38,626 nt of DNA from Pseudonocardiales bacterium (GCA_030840285.1 JAVEES010000130.1:1-38626); one strand, 5' to 3'. Shown: positions 31,521 to 38,626, numbered from the stretch's first letter. The notes: generated from the letters alone by a model not told the origin. Program-made: numbers and translations.

Positions 31521-31595
31521 GCGCTTGCCGCAGCTAAGGCGCGCCGCGAACCGTTACCGAAACAGGCCGAGTGCTCGCGCGCTCAAACCAGCCAA

Positions 31596-31640
31596 GATCA
31601 ACTCGCGTCTGCTGCTGTTATAGCGAAACGTGTGTTGATC
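31596..31640. repeat. Degenerate copy of the GATCAACTC palindrome
   Basis: It begins GATCAACTCGCGT and ends CGAAACGTGTGTTGATC, as in the perfect copy at 22638-22687, but the left arm and loop have changed. Confidence 0.7.
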
Positions 31641-31715
31641 ACCGACGAAGGCGGGGGCGGGACGGGGGTCCGCCGGTTGGTATAGCCAGGATGCGTCATG
31701 ACGCGTCGAGGGCAT

Positions 31716-31825
31716 CCCAACCGGCGCTAACAGGCACCCCACCCTGCGCTGACGAACAGCCCAACCGGCGCTAACAGGTACCCCAACCTCCGCTGGCCGA
31801 CACACCAACCCGCGCTGGCAGGATC
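31716..31825 (+). repeat. Five imperfect 22-bp tandem repeats upstream of YibE/F operon
   Basis: Five units of exactly 22 bp share CCAACC, CGCT at positions 10-13, and mostly end in AC. Units 1 and 3 differ by one base. The array stops 5 bp before the GTG of the YibE/F gene, so it forms the leader of that operon. A related array follows the operon at 35253-35319. Confidence 0.88.
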
Positions 31826-31830
31826 GCAAC

Positions 31831-33015
31831 GTGGCTGCTCACTCGCATTCGCGTCGCCCAGGGCCCGCCGATGAGGCTGGCCACCGCCGCGCGCTGGTGG
31901 TGGCCGTCGCCGTCGTCAGCGCAGCGGTGCTCGTTGGGCTGGTGTTGCTGTGGCCAGCGCGCCCATCCACCGTCCGGCTTGGATCGGCTGAGGTCGCGCA
32001 CGGCACCGTGACGGCCACCCGGCTGCAGGACTGCGCGGTCGCTCAGCGCTCCTGCACGGTCGTCGTGACGGTGCGGGTCACCGACGGCCCCGATCGTGGA
32101 CGCGACACCCAGCTGACCTTTCTGCCCGGCGCGACCGACCCCAAGCTAGAGGTCGGCGAGCATATTCGGATGGGCCGGCAAGGTTCGGGTGCGGGAGCGG
32201 TCTACGCCTTCGCCGATGTCGAGCGCCGCGGACCACTGCTGTTGCTGGCTGCCGTCTTCGTGATCGTGGTATTGGTCACCGGGCGGCTGCGCGGGCTGGC
32301 GGCCATGCTCGGATTGGCGATCGCCGGCGCGGGCCTGGTCTGGTTCGTCCTGCCCGCCTTGCTGGCTGGCGAATCGCCAACCCTGGTCGCGCTGGTCGGC
32401 GGTGCTGCCATCACGCTGGCAGTGCTGCCGCTCGCCCATGGCGTGTCCGTCCGGACGGGTGCAGCGCTCATCGGAACCCTGGCTGGCATGGCTATCGCCG
32501 CGCTTCTGGCGGCGGTTTCGGTCAGCGCGCTGCGGTTCACCGGAACCTCGAATGAAGAGGGCACCATGCTGCAACTGCTCGGCTCTCGGTCCTCGGTGTC
32601 AGGACTGCTGCTCTGCGGTGCGGTCATCGGTGCGATCGGCGTGCTCAACGACGTCACAGTGACCCAAGCCTCGGCGGTTTTCGAACTCGCGGCCGCGGAC
32701 CCGGCCGCGAGTCGGCGCCGCGTGTTCTCCGCGGCGATGCGGATCGGCCGTGACCACATCGCGTCCACCGTGTATTCGCTGGTTTTCGCCTACGCGGGGT
32801 CTGCCCTGCCGCTGTTGCTGCTCTTCGTGATCACGGGACAGTCCGTGGGTGACGTGTTGACCGGTGACGCGCTCGGTCCTGAGATCGCGGCGGGGTTGAT
32901 CGGCGCCATCGCCCTGGTGCTGGTGGTGCCGCTGACGACCTTCACAGCAGTGCTGCTGATCTCGAACCGGCGCCTTCGCCCTAGTGCCTCCGACGTTGCT
33001 CAGTACGCTGATTGA
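31831..33015 (+). CDS. YibE/F family multi-spanning membrane protein
   Basis: The 394-residue protein begins with a basic tail and one membrane helix (ALVVAVAVVSAAVLVGLVLLWP), then a strand-rich extracytoplasmic domain (about residues 45-130). A set of about seven further helices carries the YibE/F signature (GLLLCGAVIGAIGVLNDVTVTQASAVFELAAADP and MRIGRDHIASTVYSLVFAYAGSALPLLLLF). The molecular role of the family is not settled; transport has been suggested. The start is GTG 31831, 5 bp after a 22-bp repeat array. Its TGA is followed directly by the GTG of the mycothione reductase gene, so the three-gene operon is tightly coupled. Confidence 0.92.
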   Translation: MAAHSHSRRPGPADEAGHRRALVVAVAVVSAAVLVGLVLLWPARPSTVRLGSAEVAHGTVTATRLQDCAVAQRSCTVVVTVRVTDGPDRGRDTQLTFLPGATDPKLEVGEHIRMGRQGSGAGAVYAFADVERRGPLLLLAAVFVIVVLVTGRLRGLAAMLGLAIAGAGLVWFVLPALLAGESPTLVALVGGAAITLAVLPLAHGVSVRTGAALIGTLAGMAIAALLAAVSVSALRFTGTSNEEGTMLQLLGSRSSVSGLLLCGAVIGAIGVLNDVTVTQASAVFELAAADPAASRRRVFSAAMRIGRDHIASTVYSLVFAYAGSALPLLLLFVITGQSVGDVLTGDALGPEIAAGLIGAIALVLVVPLTTFTAVLLISNRRLRPSASDVAQYAD

Positions 33016-34380
33016 GTGTCCGACTTCGACCTTGCCATCATCGGTACCGGCTCCGGTAACTCCATTCTGACCCCAGACTTCGACGGCAAGCGGGTAGCCC
33101 TGGTCGAGGACGGCATCTTCGGCGGCACCTGCCTCAACGTCGGCTGCATACCGACGAAGATGTATGTCTACGCAGCCGATGTCGCCGCCTCGATCCGCGA
33201 TTCCGCTCGTTACGGCGTGGATTCGACGATCGATTCGGTGCGGTGGCTCGACATCCGGGATCGGATCTTCGGCAGGATCGATCCCATCTCACAAGCCGGC
33301 AAGCAATACCGGATGTCAAGCGCGACCACGACGTTGTTCTCCGGACATGGTCGCTTCGCCGCGCCGAACAGGATTTCGGTCGACGGTACTGCTGACTCCT
33401 TCACGGCCGATCAGATCGTCATCGCGGCCGGCGGGCATGCCGTTATCCCGCCGGAGGTTCAAGATTCGGGGCTGCCATTTCACACCTCGGACACCGTCAT
33501 GCGCATCGACAAGTTGCCGCAACGGCTTGTGATTCTCGGCGGTGGCTTCATCGCTGCCGAGTTCGCGCACGTCTTCTCCTCCCTCGGCGTGGCGGTGACC
33601 GTCGTCGGCCGCGGTGAGATGCTGCTGCGGCACCTCGATCACGAGATAGCGAGTGCCTTCACCGACGAGGCCCGCCGGCAATGGGACGTGCGGCTCGGTG
33701 CGACGGTCGAGCGGGTGTCAGGCGTACCGGACGAGATTCGCCTTGAGCTGTCGGATGGATCGAGCGCGGAAGGTGATGTGCTGCTGGTTGCCACGGGACG
33801 CCGTCCCAACACCGCCGACCTGGGACTCAGCGCCGCCGGTATCGAAACCCATCCCGACGGCCGGGTCGTGGTGGACGCCTACGGACGAACTACGGCGGCC
33901 GGTGTCTGGGCACTGGGTGACGTGTCCTCGCCATTTCAGCTGAAGCACGTCGCCAATCACGAGGCCAGGGTGGTCGCCCACAACCTGGCGCACCCCGACA
34001 GGCTCCGCGAGTTCGATCACCGCTTCGTCCCGTCAGCGGTTTTCACGCATCCTCAGCTAGCGACTGTGGGCATCACCGAGGAGGAAGCGCGGTTGCAGGG
34101 CATCGAGTACCTGACCGCGACCCAGCGTTACGGCGATACTGCCTACGGCTGGGCGATGGAGGACGCGACCGGCATCTGCAAGCTGGTCGCTGATCCGCAG
34201 TCGGGCTTGCTGCTCGGAGCACACCTGATGGGCTATCAATCCTCGAACCTGATTCAACCCTTGATCCAGGCGATGTCGTTCGGTCAACGGGTCAGCGATA
34301 TCGCAACCGGCCAGTACTGGATACACCCGTCCCTGGCCGAGGTAGTCGAGAATGCGCTGCTGAAACTGGGCAGGTCGTGA
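33016..34380 (+). CDS. mtr: Mycothione reductase
   Basis: The 454-residue flavoprotein disulfide reductase has the FAD site (DLAIIGTGSGNSI), the redox disulfide GGTCLNVGCIPTKM, a NAD(P)H-binding fold (RLVILGGGFIAAEFAHVFSSLGVAVTVV), the second FAD motif (VWALGDVSSPF) and the C-terminal catalytic His-Glu pair in GQYWIHPSLAEVVENAL. The closing motif and the GTGSGNS opening are specific for mycothione reductases rather than glutathione or lipoamide enzymes. It reduces mycothiol disulfide with NADPH in the cytoplasm. The gene starts at the base after the YibE/F stop and overlaps the ROK gene by four bases (GTGA). Confidence 0.95.
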   Translation: MSDFDLAIIGTGSGNSILTPDFDGKRVALVEDGIFGGTCLNVGCIPTKMYVYAADVAASIRDSARYGVDSTIDSVRWLDIRDRIFGRIDPISQAGKQYRMSSATTTLFSGHGRFAAPNRISVDGTADSFTADQIVIAAGGHAVIPPEVQDSGLPFHTSDTVMRIDKLPQRLVILGGGFIAAEFAHVFSSLGVAVTVVGRGEMLLRHLDHEIASAFTDEARRQWDVRLGATVERVSGVPDEIRLELSDGSSAEGDVLLVATGRRPNTADLGLSAAGIETHPDGRVVVDAYGRTTAAGVWALGDVSSPFQLKHVANHEARVVAHNLAHPDRLREFDHRFVPSAVFTHPQLATVGITEEEARLQGIEYLTATQRYGDTAYGWAMEDATGICKLVADPQSGLLLGAHLMGYQSSNLIQPLIQAMSFGQRVSDIATGQYWIHPSLAEVVENALLKLGRS

Positions 34381-35255
34381 CGGCTATCCCCATTCTCGAA
34401 GTCGGCGGGACGCATGTCACTGCGGCGTGGGTCCACCCGCAAGAGTGGCAGGTGTCCGCCGCCGTCCGGCGGGAACTCGACGGGCGAGCTGATTCAGCCG
34501 TGTTGATAAAGGAATTCGCGGCCGCGGCTGCCGCCCTGGACGCCGACCCCGGATCCGACTGGGGCGTGGCGATGCCGGGACCGTTCGACTACAGCGCCGG
34601 AATCGCCTGGTACGTCGGCGTGGGCAAGTTCGATTCGCTGCATGGCATCGACGTCCGGCGCGAACTCCTGGCCGCGATGCCGAATCGGCCCGGATCGATC
34701 AGTTTCATCAACGATGCCAGTGCCTTTCTGGTGGGTGAGTGGCTAGCGGGACAGGCCCGTGGAACGTCGAGAAGTGCCGCGGTGACGCTCGGCACCGGTA
34801 TCGGATCGGCGTTCCTGGCCGACGGGCAGGTGATCGACAGCGGTCCGGATGTGCCGCCGGACGCCGAGGCGCACCTGCTCTTTCACGAGGGCCGTCCCCT
34901 GGAGGAGTTGGTGTCACGCCGGGCCCTGCGGCGCCGGTTCGCGGAGTTAGCAAGCCGATCCGACGAGCCCGACGTCCGCGAGATCGCAGACCTGGCCCGA
35001 TCTGGGGACGCGACTGCCGCGAAGGTGTTCGACACCGCGTTCGAGTTGCTGGGCCGGGTGCTCGGGCCGTGGATGAATCGCTTCGGCGCCGAGGTTATCG
35101 TGCTCGGCGGTTCGATCAGCCGAGCCTGGGACCTGATCGCGGATCCCCTGCACCGGGGGCTTTCGATCTCTGGTGACATCCCGGTTCGCCTCACCGAGGA
35201 TGCCGAGCGGTCCGCGCTGGTCGGCTCGGCCTACCCGGCCTACCTGCTGCGCTGA
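34377..35255 (+). CDS. ROK family protein (sugar kinase-like)
   Basis: The 292-residue protein has the ASKHA fold of ROK kinases: an N-terminal phosphate loop (IPILEVGGTHVTAAWV), a central GVAMPGPFDYSAGIAWYVGVGKF, the catalytic Asp in FINDASAFLVGEW, ATP loop VTLGTGIGSAFLADG and the C-terminal EVIVLGGSISRA. The usual zinc-binding Cys cluster (CxCGxxGCxE) is missing; the equivalent stretch reads AEAHLLFHEGRPLEELVS. Either the substrate site is reorganised or the protein binds a different ligand. The GTG overlaps the mycothione reductase stop, so it is the third gene of that operon. The first unit of the 22-bp array starts at its own stop codon. Confidence 0.88.
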   Translation: MTAIPILEVGGTHVTAAWVHPQEWQVSAAVRRELDGRADSAVLIKEFAAAAAALDADPGSDWGVAMPGPFDYSAGIAWYVGVGKFDSLHGIDVRRELLAAMPNRPGSISFINDASAFLVGEWLAGQARGTSRSAAVTLGTGIGSAFLADGQVIDSGPDVPPDAEAHLLFHEGRPLEELVSRRALRRRFAELASRSDEPDVREIADLARSGDATAAKVFDTAFELLGRVLGPWMNRFGAEVIVLGGSISRAWDLIADPLHRGLSISGDIPVRLTEDAERSALVGSAYPAYLLR

Positions 35256-35319
35256 ACCCGGCGCCCCAACGCACTGAAACCCGGCGCCCCGACGCTGTGA
35301 ACCCGGCGTCGCGACGCGC
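35253..35319 (+). repeat. Three 22-23-bp tandem repeats starting at ROK stop codon
   Basis: Units at 35253-35274, 35275-35297 and 35298-35319 each begin with TGAA and contain ACCCGGCG. A fourth TGA begins the flank. The core (ACCCGGCGC plus GCAC at the end of unit 1) resembles the array at 31716-31825 (AACCGGCGC, GCAC). The ROK gene's stop is the first TGA. Confidence 0.85.
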
Positions 35320-35328
35320 TGAGGTGAG

Positions 35329-36165
35329 CTATCGCACCGGCGGCGGGCTGAACGAGCGCACGTCGAGGGCATCCACCGGTCCGTCACCGCTCCCGATTCC
35401 GACCAGCCCGTTGAGCACGGCGTCGCTGGCGACCCGGCTTGCCCGGTGGGCCGCGTCCACCAGCGAATCGCCCCGCGCCAGGCATGCCGCGAGAGCGGCC
35501 GAGTGCGTGCAGCCGGCCCCATGGGTCGCCTCGACGGGATGCCGGACGACCGCGATGTCGTAATGATTCTCGCCGTCGAACAAGTGGTCGACCGGTCGAG
35601 CGCCGTGACCGCCGGTGACCAAGGCGCCCCCGGCCCCCATCATGACCAGTGCCTCGCTGAGTTCTTTCCGGTCCTCGGTCTGCATCCCGGTGAGCGCCTG
35701 AGCCTCCATGAGGTTGGGCGTGATCACCGTCGAGAGCGGGAAGAGCGTTTCCATCAAGGTGCCGATCGCATCGTCGCGCAACAGCGTCGCACCAGAGGAC
35801 GCCAGCATGACGGGATCGACCACCAGCGGCAGGTTCGTTGCGCGCAGCGCGTCGGCCACGGCAGCGATGATCGGAGCAGAGAACAGCATGCCGGTCTTGA
35901 TCGCCGCCGGCGGCAGGTCGGCCAGCACGGCCTCGATCTGAGCGGTGACGAATTCCGGCGGGCACTCGTGGACAGCGGTGACCCCGACGGTGTTCTGCGC
36001 GGTCAGGGCGACGATCGCCGACGTGCCGTGCACCCCGCACCGGGCGAAGGCCTTGATATCCGCTTGGATTCCCGCGCCGCCCCCCGAGTCCGACGACGCG
36101 ATTGTCAGCGCTCGGGCAGGCATCGCACGGTTGGTGGACTGGGACGGGGTTGCGCTGGGCTGCAT
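35329..36165 (-). CDS. thiD: Hydroxymethylpyrimidine/phosphomethylpyrimidine kinase
   Basis: ThiD phosphorylates 4-amino-5-hydroxymethyl-2-methylpyrimidine (HMP) twice to HMP-PP for thiamine synthesis. The ribokinase-like fold is clear: ALTIASSDSGGGAGIQADIKAF at the N-terminus, VHGTSAIVALTAQNT, AAIKTGMLFS, LPLVVDPVMLASSGATLL and the C-terminal catalytic HPVEATHGAGCTHSAALAACLA (GAGC with the Cys as in ThiD enzymes). The length of 278 residues is normal. The start may be ATG 36165 or ATG 36123; neither has a strong ribosome binding site. It is divergent from the riboswitch-controlled cytX gene and supplies the kinase for the HMP that CytX would import. Confidence 0.95.
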   Translation of the reverse strand: MQPSATPSQSTNRAMPARALTIASSDSGGGAGIQADIKAFARCGVHGTSAIVALTAQNTVGVTAVHECPPEFVTAQIEAVLADLPPAAIKTGMLFSAPIIAAVADALRATNLPLVVDPVMLASSGATLLRDDAIGTLMETLFPLSTVITPNLMEAQALTGMQTEDRKELSEALVMMGAGGALVTGGHGARPVDHLFDGENHYDIAVVRHPVEATHGAGCTHSAALAACLARGDSLVDAAHRASRVASDAVLNGLVGIGSGDGPVDALDVRSFSPPPVR

Positions 36166-36188
36166 GTGTGCACCGTACTAACCTGTAC

Positions 36189-36314
36189 CCGTCCCCGCGG
36201 GAGCCCATCCACATCGGGCTGAGAGGGTGGCAGTGCCGTCGGCGCCTGGCGTCCGGCGGCGGGGCCTCCGACCGCTTGAACCTGATCCGGCTAATACCGG
36301 CGAAGGGAGAGGTG
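36189..36314 (+). promoter_or_regulatory. TPP (thi-box) riboswitch
   Basis: The thi-box is complete: GGGAGCCC, then CTGAGAGGGTGG at 36219, a variable P3 arm of about 50 nt, and the 3' motif GAACCTGATCCGG (CCTGAT at 36281), CTAATACCGGCGAAGGGAG. It lies on the plus strand directly before the cytX start. The ribosome binding region (GAGAGGTGG) follows the aptamer with no room for a separate terminator, so control of translation start by TPP is the simplest model. It confirms the thiamine role of the downstream genes. Confidence 0.96.
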
Positions 36315-36321
36315 GTCACAC

Positions 36322-37728
36322 ATGTCCACTGTCACCGAGCACAACAAGATCGCCGATCACCCCGGGCCGGTCGCCCGAAAGGCCGAAGCGCCCACCACGT
36401 TGACCGAGGCGGCTCCCCGCACCCTCGGGCTGCTCGACCAGTTCGGCTTCTGGGGAAACCTCGGGGTCAGCCTCTTCGGCCTGACCACCGCCAGCACCGT
36501 GATGTACGCGGTGCTCGACAAGCCACTGCCAGTCGCTGGGACGATCCTCGCGCTCGTCGTGGGCACGCTGCTCGGCGGCGCGATTCTGGGAATCTCACTC
36601 ATGCTCGGTGCCCGCAACGGGGTGCCCGCCATGGTGTTGTTGCGAGGCGTGCTCGGGGCAAAGGCCTCCTACTTGCCCACCGCCCTCAACGTTCTGCAGA
36701 ACCTCGGCTGGGGGACGTTCGAAATCGTGCTCATCGCCGAGAGCCTGCGGTCGGTCGTTCACGACAACCTGCCGCGCTGGTTGTGTGTGCTGATCGCGGG
36801 AGCGATCACGACCGCCCTGACGATCCGGCCGCTGGGATCGATCCGGGTACTGCGCAAGTACGTCACGGCGCTCGTCGTGCTGGCAACGGTCGTGCTCGCG
36901 ATCGGCCTGTTGAACCGGCCGATCCCGCATGTCGCGGGCAGTTCGTGGGGCGGCTTCTGGCTCGGTGTGGATGCGGTGGTAGCGGTGTCGATCTCCTGGG
37001 TCCCGTTGGGCGCGGACTATTCGCGCCATTCCCGGACCGAGCGCGCGGCGTTCCTCGGAGGTTTCGTCGGCTATGGCGCGACGCAGATCGCCTGCTACCT
37101 GGTCGGCTTGATCGCGCTCTTGCAGGTGCTCGCGGACCCGTCGAAGATCTTCGATCTCTACCTGAGCCTGCCGCTGGGCACTATCGCGCTGGTCATACTG
37201 ATCCTTCGCGAGACCGACCAGAGCTTTGCCAACACCTACTCGACCGCCTTGTCGATCCAGAACCTGCGGCCGCACTGGGATCGTCGGGTGCTCTCGGTGG
37301 CGATCGGGACGCTGATCACGCTCGCCGCGCTGAAGATCCAGATCGGTGACTACTACAACTTCCTCGCCCTGATCGGCGCGGTGTTCGTGCCGATGTCCGG
37401 CGTCCTGGTGGCGGCGTGGGTGCGTACCCGGGGCGATGGGCTGGACTTTTCGGAGACGGCGCCGACGCGTCCCGGCATGCTCACCGCCTGGCTCGCCGGT
37501 TTCATCAGCTACCAGCTTCTGAATCCCGGTTTGCTGGCGCACTGGTCATCGTTCTGGAGCCGGATCGGGGATGCGCTGCACACCACGGGGCACGTCTGGC
37601 TATCGGCATCGGTGACGTCGTTCGTACTGGCGCTGCTGGTTGCCCTGCCGTTTGCGGGCAACCGTCCGGGAACCAAGCGCGGAAACGGAAAACTTGACGA
37701 TGAGGATCAAGTAGCGTTGAAACCGTGA
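36322..37728 (+). CDS. cytX: NCS1 family transporter, probable hydroxymethylpyrimidine permease
   Basis: The 468-residue protein has about twelve membrane segments and the NCS1 pattern: an N-terminal tail with PRTLGLLDQFGFWGNLGVSL, then NGVPAMVLLRGVLGAKASYLPTALNVLQNLGWGTFE, VSISWVPLGADYSRHS and DQSFANTYSTALSIQNL. NCS1 members move nucleobases and related rings with Na+ or H+. Direct control by a TPP riboswitch and the neighbouring thiD identify this one as CytX, importing HMP or a related pyrimidine for thiamine synthesis. The ATG lies 7 bp after the purine-rich end of the riboswitch region. Its stop overlaps the LLM gene start (GTGA). Confidence 0.92.
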   Translation: MSTVTEHNKIADHPGPVARKAEAPTTLTEAAPRTLGLLDQFGFWGNLGVSLFGLTTASTVMYAVLDKPLPVAGTILALVVGTLLGGAILGISLMLGARNGVPAMVLLRGVLGAKASYLPTALNVLQNLGWGTFEIVLIAESLRSVVHDNLPRWLCVLIAGAITTALTIRPLGSIRVLRKYVTALVVLATVVLAIGLLNRPIPHVAGSSWGGFWLGVDAVVAVSISWVPLGADYSRHSRTERAAFLGGFVGYGATQIACYLVGLIALLQVLADPSKIFDLYLSLPLGTIALVILILRETDQSFANTYSTALSIQNLRPHWDRRVLSVAIGTLITLAALKIQIGDYYNFLALIGAVFVPMSGVLVAAWVRTRGDGLDFSETAPTRPGMLTAWLAGFISYQLLNPGLLAHWSSFWSRIGDALHTTGHVWLSASVTSFVLALLVALPFAGNRPGTKRGNGKLDDEDQVALKP

Positions 37729-38501
37729 CTACGTTTCCCGTTCGAATCGCTGTACAACTCCAACCCCAGCACGCCGATTACGCAACTATCCGCCGAGCGC
37801 TGGCCGAAGCCGAAGATATGGGCGTGGACGTCGCGTTCAACTGGGACCATTTCTATCCGCTCTATGGTGAGCCCGACGGCAAGCATTTCGAATGCTGGAC
37901 GATGCTCGCGGCCTGGGCGGAGCAGACCACGCGCGTCGAAATCGGTGCTCTGGTCAGCTGCAACAGCTACCGCAATCCCGAGCTGCTCGCCGACATGGCG
38001 CGCACCGTCGATCACATCAGTGACGGACGGCTGATCCTGGGCATCGGTTCCGGGTGGTTCGAGCGCGATTACGCCGAGTACGGCTATGAATTCGGCACCG
38101 CGGGCGGCCGCCTGGACGACCTCGCGAAGTCGTTGCCACGGATCGAAGAGCGGTGGGCCAAGCTCAATCCCGCGCCGACCCGAAAGATCCCGGTCCTCAT
38201 CGGTGGTGGCGGCGAGAAGAAGACGCTACGCCTCGTTGCCAGGCATGCAGACCTCTGGCACTCGTTCAGCGATCTCGAGACGCTCAAGCGCAAGTCGGCG
38301 GTGCTGGACAAGTGGTGCTCAGAGATCGGCCGCGACTCCTCGCAGATCGAGCGGTCGGTCGGAGCGCCGGAGGGCGAGCCTGCCGAGGTCGGACCGGCAT
38401 ATCTGGAAGCCGGCGCGACTCTCTTCACCGTGGGCCTCACCGGTCCCACCTACGACCTCTCCGGTCTCAAGAAGTGGATCACCTGGCGGGACAGCCTGTA
38501 G
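37725..38501 (+). CDS. LLM-class F420/FMN-dependent oxidoreductase coupled to cytX
   Basis: The 258-residue protein is a luciferase-like monooxygenase fold: VRIAVQLQPQHADYATIRRALAEAEDMGVDVAFNWDHFYPLYGE, then ALVSCNSYRNPELLADMARTVDHISDGRLILGIGSGWFERDYAEYGYEF, then KIPVLIGGGGEKKTLRLVARHADLWH. These match actinobacterial LLM enzymes that often use F420. It is shorter than many (280-340), yet no core motif is missing. GTG 37725 overlaps the cytX stop, so the enzyme is translationally coupled and under the same TPP riboswitch. A role in converting an imported thiamine precursor or analogue is therefore likely, though the substrate is unknown. Cofactor choice (F420 or FMN) cannot be decided by eye. 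Confidence 0.9.
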   Translation: MTTFPVRIAVQLQPQHADYATIRRALAEAEDMGVDVAFNWDHFYPLYGEPDGKHFECWTMLAAWAEQTTRVEIGALVSCNSYRNPELLADMARTVDHISDGRLILGIGSGWFERDYAEYGYEFGTAGGRLDDLAKSLPRIEERWAKLNPAPTRKIPVLIGGGGEKKTLRLVARHADLWHSFSDLETLKRKSAVLDKWCSEIGRDSSQIERSVGAPEGEPAEVGPAYLEAGATLFTVGLTGPTYDLSGLKKWITWRDSL

Positions 38502-38513
38502 AGCCCAGCCTCG

Positions 38514-38626
38514 TCAGATCATCCCGTCCAGCAGGCCTTCATACGGCGAGGACGCCTGAGCCCACCAGCGCCGGCTCATCCGGCCGGCCTGGTGGGCGTC
38601 GCGGCCGGCCTGTACGGCCAGGCGCA
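38514..38626 (-). CDS. thiG: Thiazole synthase, C-terminal part (cut by window edge)
   Basis: Missed by the ORF track because it is partial. Reading the minus strand from the window edge gives 36 residues, RLAVQAGRDAHQAGRMSRRW followed by WAQASSPYEGLLDGMI and a stop at 38514. That matches the end of ThiG (for example the AxxAGxxAxxxG and ASSPxxGL pattern). ThiG makes the thiazole phosphate of thiamine from deoxyxylulose phosphate, ThiS thiocarboxylate and dehydroglycine. It is convergent with the LLM gene, with only 12 bp between the stops, which extends the thiamine locus beyond the window. Confidence 0.85.
   Translation of the reverse strand, partial: RLAVQAGRDAHQAGRMSRRWWAQASSPYEGLLDGMI

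Larger units (their letters stand above)
31521..31830. other. Repeat-rich intergenic region
   Basis: This 310-bp gap holds no supported gene. It contains a degenerate GATCAACTC palindrome (31596-31640), a small palindrome GCGTCATGACGC (31693-31704) and a five-unit 22-bp array (31716-31825), and probably the promoter of the YibE/F operon. Confidence 0.7.

Noticed and set aside
31716-31825. 22-bp array considered as a CRISPR
   Set aside because: Units are directly adjacent with no spacers, only 22 bp long, and no cas genes are present.
36102-37349. 415-residue plus-strand ORF across the riboswitch and cytX
   Set aside because: It reads through the TPP riboswitch and the cytX gene in another frame, and its composition is Arg/Gly-rich without motifs.
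36595-37542. 315-residue minus-strand ORF opposite cytX
   Set aside because: Antisense shadow rich in Arg/Asp/Gln; cytX on the plus strand is unambiguous.

Overview
The window is high-GC DNA from an actinobacterium. Mycothione reductase points to mycothiol use. An F420/LLM-type oxidoreductase, an ECF sigma operon, an LAXTG-type sortase substrate and several families otherwise typical of Actinobacteria agree with this. The genus cannot be fixed from the sequence; a Frankia/Jatrophihabitans-like soil lineage is only a guess. Most genes belong to recognisable chromosomal families, and there is no phage, plasmid, insertion sequence or CRISPR array.

Left part (1-14.5 kb). An ECF sigma factor, a membrane anti-sigma-like protein and a small membrane protein form a minus-strand operon. 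Next comes a decayed stretch: a secreted Trp/Cys-rich protein split by a frameshift, and an orphan C-terminal fragment of a DUF5593-like protein beside a perfect palindromic repeat. Then follow ricT (PSP1), a Tat-exported phospholipase C-like enzyme, a YdeI/DUF1905 protein, a LysR regulator, a GNAT acetyltransferase, a TfoX-like protein, a secreted amidase, a secreted endonuclease/exonuclease/phosphatase-fold protein, a DUF5666/PepSY-like membrane protein and a DinB protein. Many convergent pairs here are separated by clean hairpin terminators.

Middle (14.5-28.3 kb). A minus-strand set holds an OmpR-type regulator, a HAMP histidine kinase, a GT39-like membrane glycosyltransferase and a GT2-GtrA fusion. 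This looks like a regulated envelope-glycosylation module: one enzyme would make a lipid-linked sugar and the other would transfer it. A tRNA-Thr(CGU), a methyltransferase, a small protein between two copies of a palindromic repeat, an SRPBCC protein, a stress-type SDR and an Rv2629/Balon-like (eRF1/Pelota-fold) protein follow. The lactate-utilisation operon lutA-lutB-lutC comes next. It faces a FadR-type GntR regulator across a 65-bp gap that carries two operators of the form TGGTNNGACCA.

Right part (28.3-38.6 kb). A sortase-type (LATTG) surface protein, a coiled-coil protein with seven DRAEQ repeats, and a tightly coupled operon (YibE/F membrane protein, mycothione reductase, ROK-type kinase homologue) come first. 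Related ~22-bp tandem repeats lie on both sides of that operon. The window ends in a thiamine locus: thiD, a TPP riboswitch, the hydroxymethylpyrimidine transporter cytX with an LLM oxidoreductase translationally coupled to it, and the C-terminus of a convergent thiG cut by the window edge.

The points most worth following are the riboswitch-controlled LLM oxidoreductase, the repeat families (22-bp arrays and three kinds of intergenic palindrome), and the Balon-like protein.
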